From JAIRQX01 sp031556255 (GTDB taxonomy: Bacteria; Chrysiogenota; Deferribacteres; Deferribacterales; JAISNW01): a stretch of DNA of 7,726 bases. The notes under the pieces were generated by a model. The model was given only the letters and a program-made list of their open reading frames with translations. It ran no database searches and was not told the origin of the DNA. Positions 1-6,024 of this stretch are shown piece after piece (position 1 is the first letter of the stretch; every line of letters begins with the position of its first letter). The stretch covers positions 1-7,726 of the forward strand of contig JAVBTI010000096.1 in NCBI GenBank assembly GCA_031556255.1, in the 5' to 3' direction. The translations under genes and the position numbers were made by a program.

Positions 1-55
1 CTATCACATACCGATCTTTCTCTGTCAATTCACGACGTTTCTTGATAATATCCAT
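1..55 (-). CDS. 5' end of an unidentified gene running off the left edge (partial)
   Basis: Only the first 18 codons are visible. They read MDIIKKRRELTEKDRYVI and are open to the window edge. The start is supported by an AGGAG (66-70) lying 10 nt upstream of the ATG at 55-53, with a further AAGGGA between them. The strongly charged, helix-prone start looks like the beginning of a cytoplasmic protein, but too little is present to name a family. The ribosome binding site and start codon lie inside the end of the small signal-peptide ORF (30-236), which is in another frame, so the two would overlap by 26 nt. That arrangement is typical of translational coupling if both are real. Whether this is a gene depends on the frame staying open to the left. 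Confidence 0.5.
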   Translation of the reverse strand, partial: MDIIKKRRELTEKDRYVI

Positions 56-236
56 CTGTCCCTTGCTCCTGTGTTATTTGGTCTTCGTAAACCCATCTTA
101 ACACAACCAGAGTATAGGGACTTCTTTTTTTACAACTTACCTTTTGTCCCCGCCGGGAATTTGCGGAATCCTTGCCCGGCTGGGCGTACGCAAGTGCCGA
201 AAACAGAAACAAAGCTGTAGTGAGAAATATGATCAT
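30..236 (-). CDS. Small putative exported protein (68 aa), unrecognised
   Basis: No family is recognised. Residues 1-18 form a convincing hydrophobic export signal ending in a classic signal peptidase I site, LAYA^QP. It is unusual in having no Lys or Arg in the n-region. The predicted mature part is only about 50 residues, basic at first (RRGQKVSCKKR) with a single Cys, then mixed polar. No good Shine-Dalgarno sequence precedes the ATG (ccggctgactattt), which weakens the call. The last 26 nt overlap the start of the next minus-strand gene. It could be a genuine small secreted protein, or the remnant of a longer exported protein whose frame was lost after the signal peptide. The abrupt shift from GC-rich to AT-rich sequence near base 140 would fit the second idea. 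Confidence 0.4.
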   Translation of the reverse strand: MIIFLTTALFLFSALAYAQPGKDSANSRRGQKVSCKKRSPYTLVVLRWVYEDQITQEQGTDGYYQETS

Positions 237-331
237 AAATAGTCAGCCGGCATATTTACAAATTAAGCCGTATAATATCATAGCGGCCGCAATCCAAAAA
301 GAGGAAAAGTACAGATCAGGAAAAATAAAAC

Positions 332-359
332 TTTACATTTTACAGTTTTAATATATATT
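332..359 (+). promoter_or_regulatory. Probable sigma-70-type promoter for the RRM gene
   Basis: TTTACA at 332-337 is a good -35 match. It is followed after 16 bp by TATATT at 354-359 as a -10, in a strongly AT-rich stretch. Transcription would start near 366 and give a leader of about 85 nt before the RRM start codon. The overlapping AT repeats allow the -10 to be shifted by a few bases. The call rests on motif matching only. Confidence 0.4.
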
Positions 360-451
360 AACGATTAGTTGCTTATTTTTTTGCTCCAATTCAAGTCATC
401 TTGTTTCGAGTCCAGATCTTTAAGTCAATACTAATTTTTTCAGGAGAAAAT

Positions 452-733
452 ATGAAAAAGTTGTTCGTAGGCAATCTCCCGTTTAACACAACGGATGAAG
501 ATTTGCGCAATTTATTCGCCAGCGTTGGCGAAGTGTCCTCAGCACGGGTTATCGTTGACAGGCAGACTGAGCGTTCAAGAGGGTTTGGTTTTGTTGAAAT
601 GGAAAGCAGCCTTGCCAGCCAGGCAGTTGCCGATCTCAATGACACTGATTACGGCGGCAGGAATATCCGCGTAAGCGAAGCGAATGAGAAACCCCAAAAC
701 AACAACAGCCGTCCTTACGGCGGCCGCAGGTAA
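452..733 (+). CDS. Single-RRM RNA-binding protein (93 aa)
   Basis: This is a compact bacterial RNA recognition motif protein of the glycine-rich/Rbp type known from cyanobacteria and many other phyla. It is expected to bind single-stranded RNA in the cytoplasm, and some relatives are cold-inducible. The RRM fills residues 3-78. RNP2 is LFVGNL at 4-9 and RNP1 is RGFGFVEM at 43-50, so the RNA-stacking aromatics F5, F45 and F47 are all present. Residues 79-93 form a short disordered Asn/Gly/Arg tail ending PYGGRR. The ATG at 452 is preferred over an in-frame ATG at 401 because AGGAG (442-446) sits 5 nt upstream and because the RRM begins immediately. The gene stands alone on this strand, with its own promoter and terminator, convergent with lysA. 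RNA targets cannot be read from the sequence. Confidence 0.93.
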   Translation: MKKLFVGNLPFNTTDEDLRNLFASVGEVSSARVIVDRQTERSRGFGFVEMESSLASQAVADLNDTDYGGRNIRVSEANEKPQNNNSRPYGGRR

Positions 734-740
734 CAACAGC

Positions 741-765
741 AGGGAGGCATGAGCCTCCCTTTTTT
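741..765 (+). terminator. Intrinsic terminator of the RRM gene
   Basis: A perfect 8-bp stem (AGGGAGGC, ATGA loop, GCCTCCCT, 741-760) is followed directly by a T-run to 765, 8 bp after the RRM stop codon. On the minus strand the same hairpin follows the lysA stop, but there it lacks a downstream T-tract. It should therefore act mainly on the plus strand and at best weakly for lysA. Confidence 0.9.
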
Positions 766-774
766 ATTGCGAAG

Positions 775-2019
775 TCACAGCAGATCCTTTTCATACTGTA
801 TCAGGTCTTCCAGCGGCTGTCTGCGGCGTATCAGTCTGGCGTTGCCGCCGTCCACCATCACTTCCGCGATAAAAGGGCGGGCGTTGTAATTGCTTGCCAT
901 GCTCATGCCATATCCGCCTGTGTCCATAAGGGCGATAATGTCCCCCTGTTTTATCGGCGTTAAAACCCTGTCTTTGGCGAAGATATCCGAAGTTTCGCAT
1001 ACGGGGCCCACGATATCCGCCGTCACTGAGCCTTCGCGTTTCACAGCAGGGAATATCTCGTTATATGCCTCGTACATTGCGACACGGATGTAATCATTCA
1101 TGCCGCCGTTGACCACGATGAAGTTCCTGCCCCATTCCTCTTTTATATATTCCACGTTCATTACCAGCGCGCCGCTTTCCGCGACAAGGAATCGGCCCGG
1201 CTCTATGATTATTTTCGCGTTCATGGATTTGAGCACAGGCACTGCCTCATTTTTGTACCTGTCAAAGTCGAAACCGTTCTTTGTTTTATCGTAAGGTACT
1301 CCAATGCCGCCGCCTATATCGACGGTTGTAATGTCGAAACCGGCCGCGCGCAGGTCTTCCACAGCTTTTGCCATGACTTTAAACGCCCGGATGAATGGTT
1401 CCACACCTAGTATCTGGGAGCCTATGTGCATATCGGTGCCGATGAGCTTCACATGGCTGAGATTTTTGACCGTATCCGTATTGGCTTTGAGGGTGGCGAT
1501 GCTTACACCGAATTTGGTGCCGCTTTTGCCGGTGGTTATTTTTTCAAGGGTGCCGGTCTCCACATCCGGATTGATGCGTATAGCGGCGTTAACAACAGTG
1601 TTCTTGGATTTAGCGGTTTCGCCCAGGCGTATCAGTTCAGGGATAGACTCGACGTTAAACATTGCTATCTTATGATCAATCGCGCAGGCTATCTCTTCCG
1701 TGCTTTTGGCGACGCCCGCGAACATCACCCTGGAATGGTCTCCGCCCGCTGTGAGGTAACGGAGCAGTTCGCCCCGGGATATTATATCCGCGCCAATGCC
1801 TTCTTCGACAAGCAGTTTAAGGATGCCAAGGTTGTTGTTTACTTTTACCGCGTATGAGATTGTGTAGTCGGGGAGGGCGGCCAGCGCGTCCTTTATAATT
1901 TCGATACGGCTGCGGATTACCTTTGCGGAATAAACATATACAGGCGTGCCATGTTCCGCCGCTATGTCAGCCAGCGGGATATTTTCACAGCAGAGAACCG
2001 AGTTTTTGTATTGAAACAT
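775..2019 (-). CDS. lysA: Diaminopimelate decarboxylase (414 aa)
   Basis: This PLP enzyme decarboxylates meso-2,6-diaminopimelate to L-lysine, the last step of lysine synthesis, in the cytoplasm. It has the fold III (alanine racemase-like) barrel followed by a C-terminal beta domain, at the usual family length of about 415 residues. The PLP lysine is K59 in YAVKVN. HIGSQ lies at 198-202, the phosphate-binding GGGIG at 236-240 and EPGR at 273-276. The catalytic cysteine loop PVCETSD is at 339-345 (C341), and the signature DTGGYGMSMASNYN at 366-379 includes Y370. The VNGGMNDYIR segment (303-312) is also typical of LysA rather than of ornithine/arginine decarboxylases. A GGAG sits 11 nt upstream of the ATG. 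The gene is last in a minus-strand run, 100 bp below the GLUG lipoprotein. That gap is too short for a lysine riboswitch and carries a 28-bp near-palindrome instead. All key residues are present. Confidence 0.97.
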   Translation of the reverse strand: MFQYKNSVLCCENIPLADIAAEHGTPVYVYSAKVIRSRIEIIKDALAALPDYTISYAVKVNNNLGILKLLVEEGIGADIISRGELLRYLTAGGDHSRVMFAGVAKSTEEIACAIDHKIAMFNVESIPELIRLGETAKSKNTVVNAAIRINPDVETGTLEKITTGKSGTKFGVSIATLKANTDTVKNLSHVKLIGTDMHIGSQILGVEPFIRAFKVMAKAVEDLRAAGFDITTVDIGGGIGVPYDKTKNGFDFDRYKNEAVPVLKSMNAKIIIEPGRFLVAESGALVMNVEYIKEEWGRNFIVVNGGMNDYIRVAMYEAYNEIFPAVKREGSVTADIVGPVCETSDIFAKDRVLTPIKQGDIIALMDTGGYGMSMASNYNARPFIAEVMVDGGNARLIRRRQPLEDLIQYEKDLL

Positions 2020-2046
2020 ATATAAAATATCTCCGGTAAATTCTAA

Positions 2047-2074
2047 GGTCAGGCCTTGTTAACTAGACCTGACC
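2047..2074. repeat. 28-bp near-palindrome upstream of lysA (REP-like or operator candidate)
   Basis: The outer arms GGTCAGG and CCTGACC flank a further palindromic core centred on GTTAAC. In all, 12 of 14 base pairs match around the centre (mismatches at 2054/2067 and 2057/2064). It lies between the GLUG lipoprotein stop codon and the lysA start, ending 27 nt from the lysA ATG. As RNA it would fold as an imperfect hairpin, but no T-tract follows on the minus strand, so it is not a canonical terminator. The arms resemble palindromes that accompany REP-associated tyrosine transposases. That comparison is from memory and is inference. Confidence 0.6.
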
Positions 2075-2119
2075 CTGAGTGAAATTAGAGAGATATAAGA
2101 AAAAAGTCAATACATTATG

Positions 2120-3154
2120 TCATTCCCACGACAAAATCGGGAGAGAGTTATTTCTGGACGGGTCGATCTTCCATACACCGGAAGAGAGCCAGGGAAGCGT
2201 ATTAGTATTGTACCATGAAGCGTCTTTAAAGTTGTTCGGCGGCACTCCCTGTCCGTCCGTATCGTCCTTGTCGTTTTTCCATGTCCCGGGCAGTGTGTTT
2301 GACGCGTAGTTGTTTTTTAAAACATTGATGGTAAAAGTATCATGATCGTCCACAATACGTCCTATATAAGTACCGGTCAAACTTGCCCCGACATAAGCGG
2401 AATTCTCCACTGTGCTGCCGTCCACCACGTAATTCGCCACACCGCCGGCGCGTTTGTCTGAAGATATCTCTCCCGCCGCGTAAGATGAGCGAATAGTGCT
2501 GTTGTGCGCCGCTAAGCCGACAACTCCGCCCGCAAAAAAACCGGACTTAATATTGCCTGTGGTATAAACGGAACTGATTGTGCTGTTCTGTACATCTGCC
2601 GCTAAACCGCCGGCGAAACAGTTCTCACCGGTACAGCTTATATTGTCGGTCAGCAAATTCATCGGTCTGATACTTATGTTGTCTATTACCGAGTTATTCA
2701 TCCATCCTACCAGAGTGCCGACATAGCCATACTTGTTAGAACTCGTTATTGTTTTATGCTCAATACTCAGGTGGTCTACATGTCCTTGTATAATGACTTC
2801 GAACAAACCAACGCGTACCCTGTCGCTATTGATGCTGAGTCCGGTTATTTTATGCCCGTTGCCGTGAAGCGTCCCTGAAAATGGCTTTGAATATGATCCA
2901 ATAGGCGTCCATTCCCCCGTTAGGGTTATGTCTGCCGTCAACTTGTAAACAGCGGATAAATTACTTGTTATGAGTTTAAGATCACTTTCATTAGCTATCT
3001 GATAAGGGTCGTGTTCCGTTCCGGAACCGTTTAAGGCGCTGAGGTTATCATTTCCGCTTCCGCCGCCTGAGCTGCCGCCGCCGCCTGAGCTGCCGCCGCA
3101 GGCCATAACAAAGGTAAAAATAAACAACACTGTGAAAAATTTAAGCAATCGCAT
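2120..3154 (-). CDS. GLUG-repeat surface lipoprotein (344 aa)
   Basis: This is a predicted secreted lipoprotein of unknown role. Residues 1-19 form a type II signal peptide with lipobox VMAC and lipidated C19. A Gly/Ser linker follows at 20-34, encoded by an 18-bp tandem repeat. The opening GTEHDPYQIANESDLKLI (45-62) and the PFSGTLHGNGHKITGL segment (91-106) are the standard entry of GLUG-motif proteins. Four degenerate repeats with Y/FxGG-type starts follow at about 144-162, 180-202, 207-230 and 235-257, with a spacing near 27 residues; they suggest a right-handed beta-helix or solenoid. A short C174-C179 pair (CTGENC) interrupts the pattern. The C-terminus VWKIDPSRNNSLPILSWE is the family's usual end. 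GGAG lies 8 nt upstream of the ATG. The gene follows the subtilase by 44 bp and is probably co-transcribed. Such proteins are usually adhesive or structural at the cell surface, but no specific function can be assigned. Confidence 0.82.
   Translation of the reverse strand: MRLLKFFTVLFIFTFVMACGGSSGGGGSSGGGSGNDNLSALNGSGTEHDPYQIANESDLKLITSNLSAVYKLTADITLTGEWTPIGSYSKPFSGTLHGNGHKITGLSINSDRVRVGLFEVIIQGHVDHLSIEHKTITSSNKYGYVGTLVGWMNNSVIDNISIRPMNLLTDNISCTGENCFAGGLAADVQNSTISSVYTTGNIKSGFFAGGVVGLAAHNSTIRSSYAAGEISSDKRAGGVANYVVDGSTVENSAYVGASLTGTYIGRIVDDHDTFTINVLKNNYASNTLPGTWKNDKDDTDGQGVPPNNFKDASWYNTNTLPWLSSGVWKIDPSRNNSLPILSWE
3060..3099. repeat. 18-bp tandem repeat (2.2 copies) encoding the Gly/Ser linker
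   Basis: Bases 3060-3099 match themselves at an offset of 18. On the minus strand the unit encodes GGSSGG twice, directly after the lipidated cysteine of the GLUG lipoprotein. The period is a multiple of three, so slippage would lengthen or shorten the tether without breaking the frame. Confidence 0.85.
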
Positions 3155-3198
3155 AGCACCATCTCCATAAATTATACGGCAACTCTATGTGATAACCA

Positions 3199-5112
3199 TC
3201 AGGTTTGCCGTTTAAAACGTCTCCATACCAGCCATACGGCAGCAGTTATTAACCATGCCGCACTTTCAGTAATGCTTCCCTTTCCTCCCATTGAACAACC
3301 GAAAATATTCCTGCTTTTGCTGTCATTATTCGACTGGGCAGGGCGGGTATCGGAATTGAATCCGCCGATACGCTCAGGGTAGTCGGTCAAAACTTTGCAT
3401 CCACTGCCGGCGTCCTTACAATCTTTGACCGCTTGAAGGAAGGCCGCAAAATCTATCTGCCTGCTTCCCTGAATTTTATTTCTGAGTTCCGCTGACCGGC
3501 GGGCGGTACCATAAAGCATATTTACCAATTGTTCAGGTCTTGCTTCGGGGTAAATAGCCGCGCCGGCCGCCAAAGCGCCTGTTACAAAAGGAACAGCCAT
3601 GGATGTGCCCGATCTTACGGTAAAACCGTCCGCATAGTCAGCTCCTCCTATCAACAGCTTATGCACCGTTACTCCCTGAGAATAGCCGTTAAAAAGACCT
3701 GTTACGGATACCATTACGCTGATTTTGGCAGCGTCATCCGGAATAACGTAAAACAGAAAGTTTTTTTCTTCAGTGCTCAGCGCGCTTGCCGCAAGTTCCC
3801 AATTCGCATTGTCGTTCAGTTTAATGTACATGTCAATGGAGCATATTGTTGAAGGGGCGCAGGCAAGGTTTTCCGTAAAATTTAAAGATACGGCTTTATT
3901 TTTCAGATGTGAAATTGATGTAAGATCGATGTTGTTCACAGTGAAATTATCTGAACCCGAGCCGGGGGTGAATTTGAGTTTTTCACCGTCGCGGCCCCAT
4001 CTGCTGCCTATAGGTATATAGGTATTTACGAATTGGTCGAATTGATTGGTACTCTGGTAAAGAACTCCTGAAGAGTTGGTGCTGTTATCTATTCCCATGC
4101 CGACAAAATATCCGGCGGTGCTGAGTATCCTGCTGCCGGGGGCTGCGATACCCGAGGTTCCTCCGAAATTACTGTAATCCGCCAGTTTAAGATTATCCCC
4201 GAGCGAAGCGACGGTGATAATATTTGCCAGGTCGTAACTTCCCGGATATATTGGTGTTGTGCCTATATCATGGCCGGCTCCGCGATTATGTCCGTTTCCT
4301 GCGGGGGTAACTGCGATAATACCGGCATTTTTTAGGCGATTTATCGCGTCATACTCATACTTGGAAAACTGTTCACTTCCGAAACTCATATTGACAGCTA
4401 CTATGGGCACACCAAGATTTTTTTGATCTATAATGAACCCTATCGCATCTATAATCTTGTCACTTGACAGAGTTTCCCCGCCGTTAGAAACATTTGCGGG
4501 CAAAATATGTGCTTGTCCGTAAGCTACGCCCGCAATACCGAAGTCATTGTCTATTGCCGCGCCTATTATTCCTGTCACATGCGTGCCGTGTCCTTCGGTG
4601 TCGCGAATAGTGCTGCCCGGAGGGTAAAGTAATAGAGTGCCGCCCGTTTCCCATAGTATATTGTATTGATTGTTATTATAGTTCATATCCTTGTGAGAAT
4701 GAACCATCCCGGTATCGATGACTGCAACTACCGGTCCGCCGTTACGGGCAAGTAAGGGGAGGGTGTCCATAATATCTTTGCCGACAAGCCACCCTATAGA
4801 GGTGTTCTTCAGCGCCCACTGTTCGGAGAAATCAGGATCTGAGGGCGCTGTGGCCTGAATATACCTGTATATGACAGGTTCATAATCCTGCGCCGCGCCC
4901 TCATTAAGAAGTCTGTCAGCCGCCGGCTGACTGACAACGTAATAACACTGCTCTTCAACGCACACTGTTTCATACTTTGACGTTTCTGTTGAATATAGTT
5001 TGCGTGCGTTTGCTTCCGGCCGCGTCACAGGTACCAGGTATCTCTGTTCATCACTGCAATATGCAAAAACCGGCAATGAAATAATCAACAACAATATGGC
5101 GATAATCCGCAT
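3199..5112 (-). CDS. Secreted subtilisin-like serine protease (S8) with C-terminal sorting-type tail (637 aa)
   Basis: This is an exported endopeptidase of the subtilase family. A signal peptide occupies residues 1-17 (cleavage likely at VFA^YCS). A pro-region of about 70 residues contains the C51/C56 pair. The mature start DPDFSEQWALKNT (92-104) is typical of subtilases. The catalytic triad is complete: D133 in AVIDTG, H175 in GHGTHVTG, S504 in SGTSMAVP, with oxyanion N273 in PAGNG. Between APG (324-326) and S504 lie 178 residues where a minimal subtilisin has about 20, so an extra domain of about 160 residues (roughly 336-495, with C418/C424) is inserted next to the active site. The C-terminus has a Cys motif GCSM (605-608), a hydrophobic helix (about 614-630) and RRFKR (631-635). 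That is the three-part layout of MYXO-CTERM, JDVT-CTERM and Synergist-CTERM type tails, suggesting surface anchoring. The gene starts 22 bp after the TorD-like gene, with a weak GGAA ribosome site. The substrate is unknown. Confidence 0.93.
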   Translation of the reverse strand: MRIIAILLLIISLPVFAYCSDEQRYLVPVTRPEANARKLYSTETSKYETVCVEEQCYYVVSQPAADRLLNEGAAQDYEPVIYRYIQATAPSDPDFSEQWALKNTSIGWLVGKDIMDTLPLLARNGGPVVAVIDTGMVHSHKDMNYNNNQYNILWETGGTLLLYPPGSTIRDTEGHGTHVTGIIGAAIDNDFGIAGVAYGQAHILPANVSNGGETLSSDKIIDAIGFIIDQKNLGVPIVAVNMSFGSEQFSKYEYDAINRLKNAGIIAVTPAGNGHNRGAGHDIGTTPIYPGSYDLANIITVASLGDNLKLADYSNFGGTSGIAAPGSRILSTAGYFVGMGIDNSTNSSGVLYQSTNQFDQFVNTYIPIGSRWGRDGEKLKFTPGSGSDNFTVNNIDLTSISHLKNKAVSLNFTENLACAPSTICSIDMYIKLNDNANWELAASALSTEEKNFLFYVIPDDAAKISVMVSVTGLFNGYSQGVTVHKLLIGGADYADGFTVRSGTSMAVPFVTGALAAGAAIYPEARPEQLVNMLYGTARRSAELRNKIQGSRQIDFAAFLQAVKDCKDAGSGCKVLTDYPERIGGFNSDTRPAQSNNDSKSRNIFGCSMGGKGSITESAAWLITAAVWLVWRRFKRQT

Positions 5113-5134
5113 GCTCTGCTTCCATCAATAACCG

Positions 5135-5860
5135 TTATTTGCTTTGCAGGAACTCAAGCAAATCTTCTAAAAATAAGGCGTCGATACGGCAAAATCCGTG
5201 AGAAAATTTGCCAAGTATGCTATAAAACCCTTCAGGATCAGTCTTTTCTAAATCCCGACTGAGCATAGGAAGCCATAAAAGAAGATGTTTCTTCATAAAT
5301 TCAAGTTGCCCTTCCAGTTTCTTCACTATTTCCGCCATCTCTTTACCGGATTCAATGTCCTTCAATATCTCTCCATTGAGAGACGCAAGAAATCCCAGTT
5401 CGGCCGCTATATGATCTTCAGGCTCTTTGAATTTATCAGTTACGCCATGACCGTATTCAGCATAAAACTCTACCACCCGATCCCGCGGTTCCTGCATTAT
5501 CAGTTTTTCAGGTGAAAGGTAGACGGATTCATAGGGGTCCACATTGTTAGAGTCGTTGGATATATGAAGAAATACCGATACGAACCTGCGCGCATACTCC
5601 TCTATTAACTCTTTGTCGTCCCCGATACTGCCAAGAAATGTTTCCATGCTGCTTATGCCGTCTATATAATCGGAATCTTCCGCTTTTTCTTTAAGTTCTT
5701 TCAGCATCGGCAAATGCTCTCTTGCCTGATCCAGAAACGCCTGATCAATTTCATGAGAAAACCCTCTTGATATGAAGCTGTATACTGTTCTGCGTATAGC
5801 GGTGATATTAAACAGATCAATATTAATATCTTCGGTTATTTCCGTTTTTTTACTGCTCAT
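5135..5860 (-). CDS. TorD/DmsD-family molybdoenzyme maturation chaperone (241 aa)
   Basis: This is a cytoplasmic, all-helical chaperone that binds the twin-arginine leader or the apo-form of a DMSO-reductase-family catalytic subunit, and holds it until the molybdenum cofactor is inserted. Family hallmarks are seen in order: YARRFVSVFL (89-98), DPYESVYLS (108-116), the signature EPEDHIAAELGFLASL (146-161), and the C-terminal HLLLWLPMLSRDL (192-204). The length is at the upper end of the usual 200-240 residues, because of a charged N-terminal stretch (residues 1-15). The start is fixed by GGAGG (5871-5875), 10 nt upstream of the ATG. It lies 164 bp downstream of the iron-sulfur subunit, with two hairpins between them, and 22 bp upstream of the protease. 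Its natural client is almost certainly the catalytic subunit encoded at 6799 and beyond. The subfamily (TorD, DmsD or NarJ-like) is not resolved. Confidence 0.9.
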   Translation of the reverse strand: MSSKKTEITEDINIDLFNITAIRRTVYSFISRGFSHEIDQAFLDQAREHLPMLKELKEKAEDSDYIDGISSMETFLGSIGDDKELIEEYARRFVSVFLHISNDSNNVDPYESVYLSPEKLIMQEPRDRVVEFYAEYGHGVTDKFKEPEDHIAAELGFLASLNGEILKDIESGKEMAEIVKKLEGQLEFMKKHLLLWLPMLSRDLEKTDPEGFYSILGKFSHGFCRIDALFLEDLLEFLQSK

Positions 5861-5886
5861 TATTAATTATCCTCCAAACAGGTGAG

Positions 5887-5908
5887 TTGGGCGGCAAATG
5901 CCGCCCAA
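5887..5908. other. Perfect GC-rich hairpin in the leader of the TorD-like gene
   Basis: TTGGGCGGC and GCCGCCCAA form a 9-10 bp perfect inverted repeat around an AAAT centre. On the minus-strand transcript it lies 26 nt upstream of the TorD-like ATG and just before the GGAGG ribosome site. No T-run follows, so it is not a standard terminator. It may be a stability or translation-control element. Confidence 0.65.
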
Positions 5909-5978
5909 TTCATACTACCATAAAATGCTGTATAATGAAACCAAAATTCACTGGATTTGACTTTTTTGACAGTCTGAA

Positions 5979-6006
5979 TGCGGCTGTGAGCTTGCTCACA
6001 GCCGCA
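5979..6006. other. 28-bp perfect palindrome (13-bp stem) after the iron-sulfur subunit
   Basis: TGCGGCTGTGAGC is repeated in inverted form around a 2-nt TT centre, giving 13 perfect pairs, 18 nt downstream of the iron-sulfur subunit stop. The next bases on the minus strand are ttcagactgtc, with no U-tract, so it is not a canonical intrinsic terminator. Likely roles are protecting the upstream mRNA 3' end from exonucleases, partial termination, or a processing site that sets enzyme-to-chaperone ratios. Confidence 0.75.
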
Positions 6007-6024
6007 CCCTGTTTAGTGCTGTTA

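Noticed and set aside
391..645. 84-codon minus-strand frame antisense to the RRM gene
   Set aside because: It covers the RRM gene, which has RNP1, RNP2 and a good ribosome site. The antisense frame has no such support.
741..765. Fully bidirectional terminator shared by the RRM gene and lysA
   Set aside because: The minus-strand side of the hairpin is followed by gctgttgtta rather than a T-run, so only the plus-strand direction is well supported.
1426..1857. 143-codon open frame on the plus strand
   Set aside because: It lies wholly opposite lysA, whose full set of LysA motifs is intact. The frame has no ribosome site or recognisable domain and is a shadow of the real gene's codon pattern.
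2020..2119. Lysine riboswitch upstream of lysA
   Set aside because: The gap is only 100 bp, much shorter than an L-box element, and its only clear structure is the simple palindrome.
5931..5971. Perfect TATAAT (5931-5936) and TTGACA (5966-5971) on the plus strand
   Set aside because: They are in the wrong order to form one promoter. Neither has a partner hexamer at about 17 bp, and transcription would run antisense into the iron-sulfur gene.
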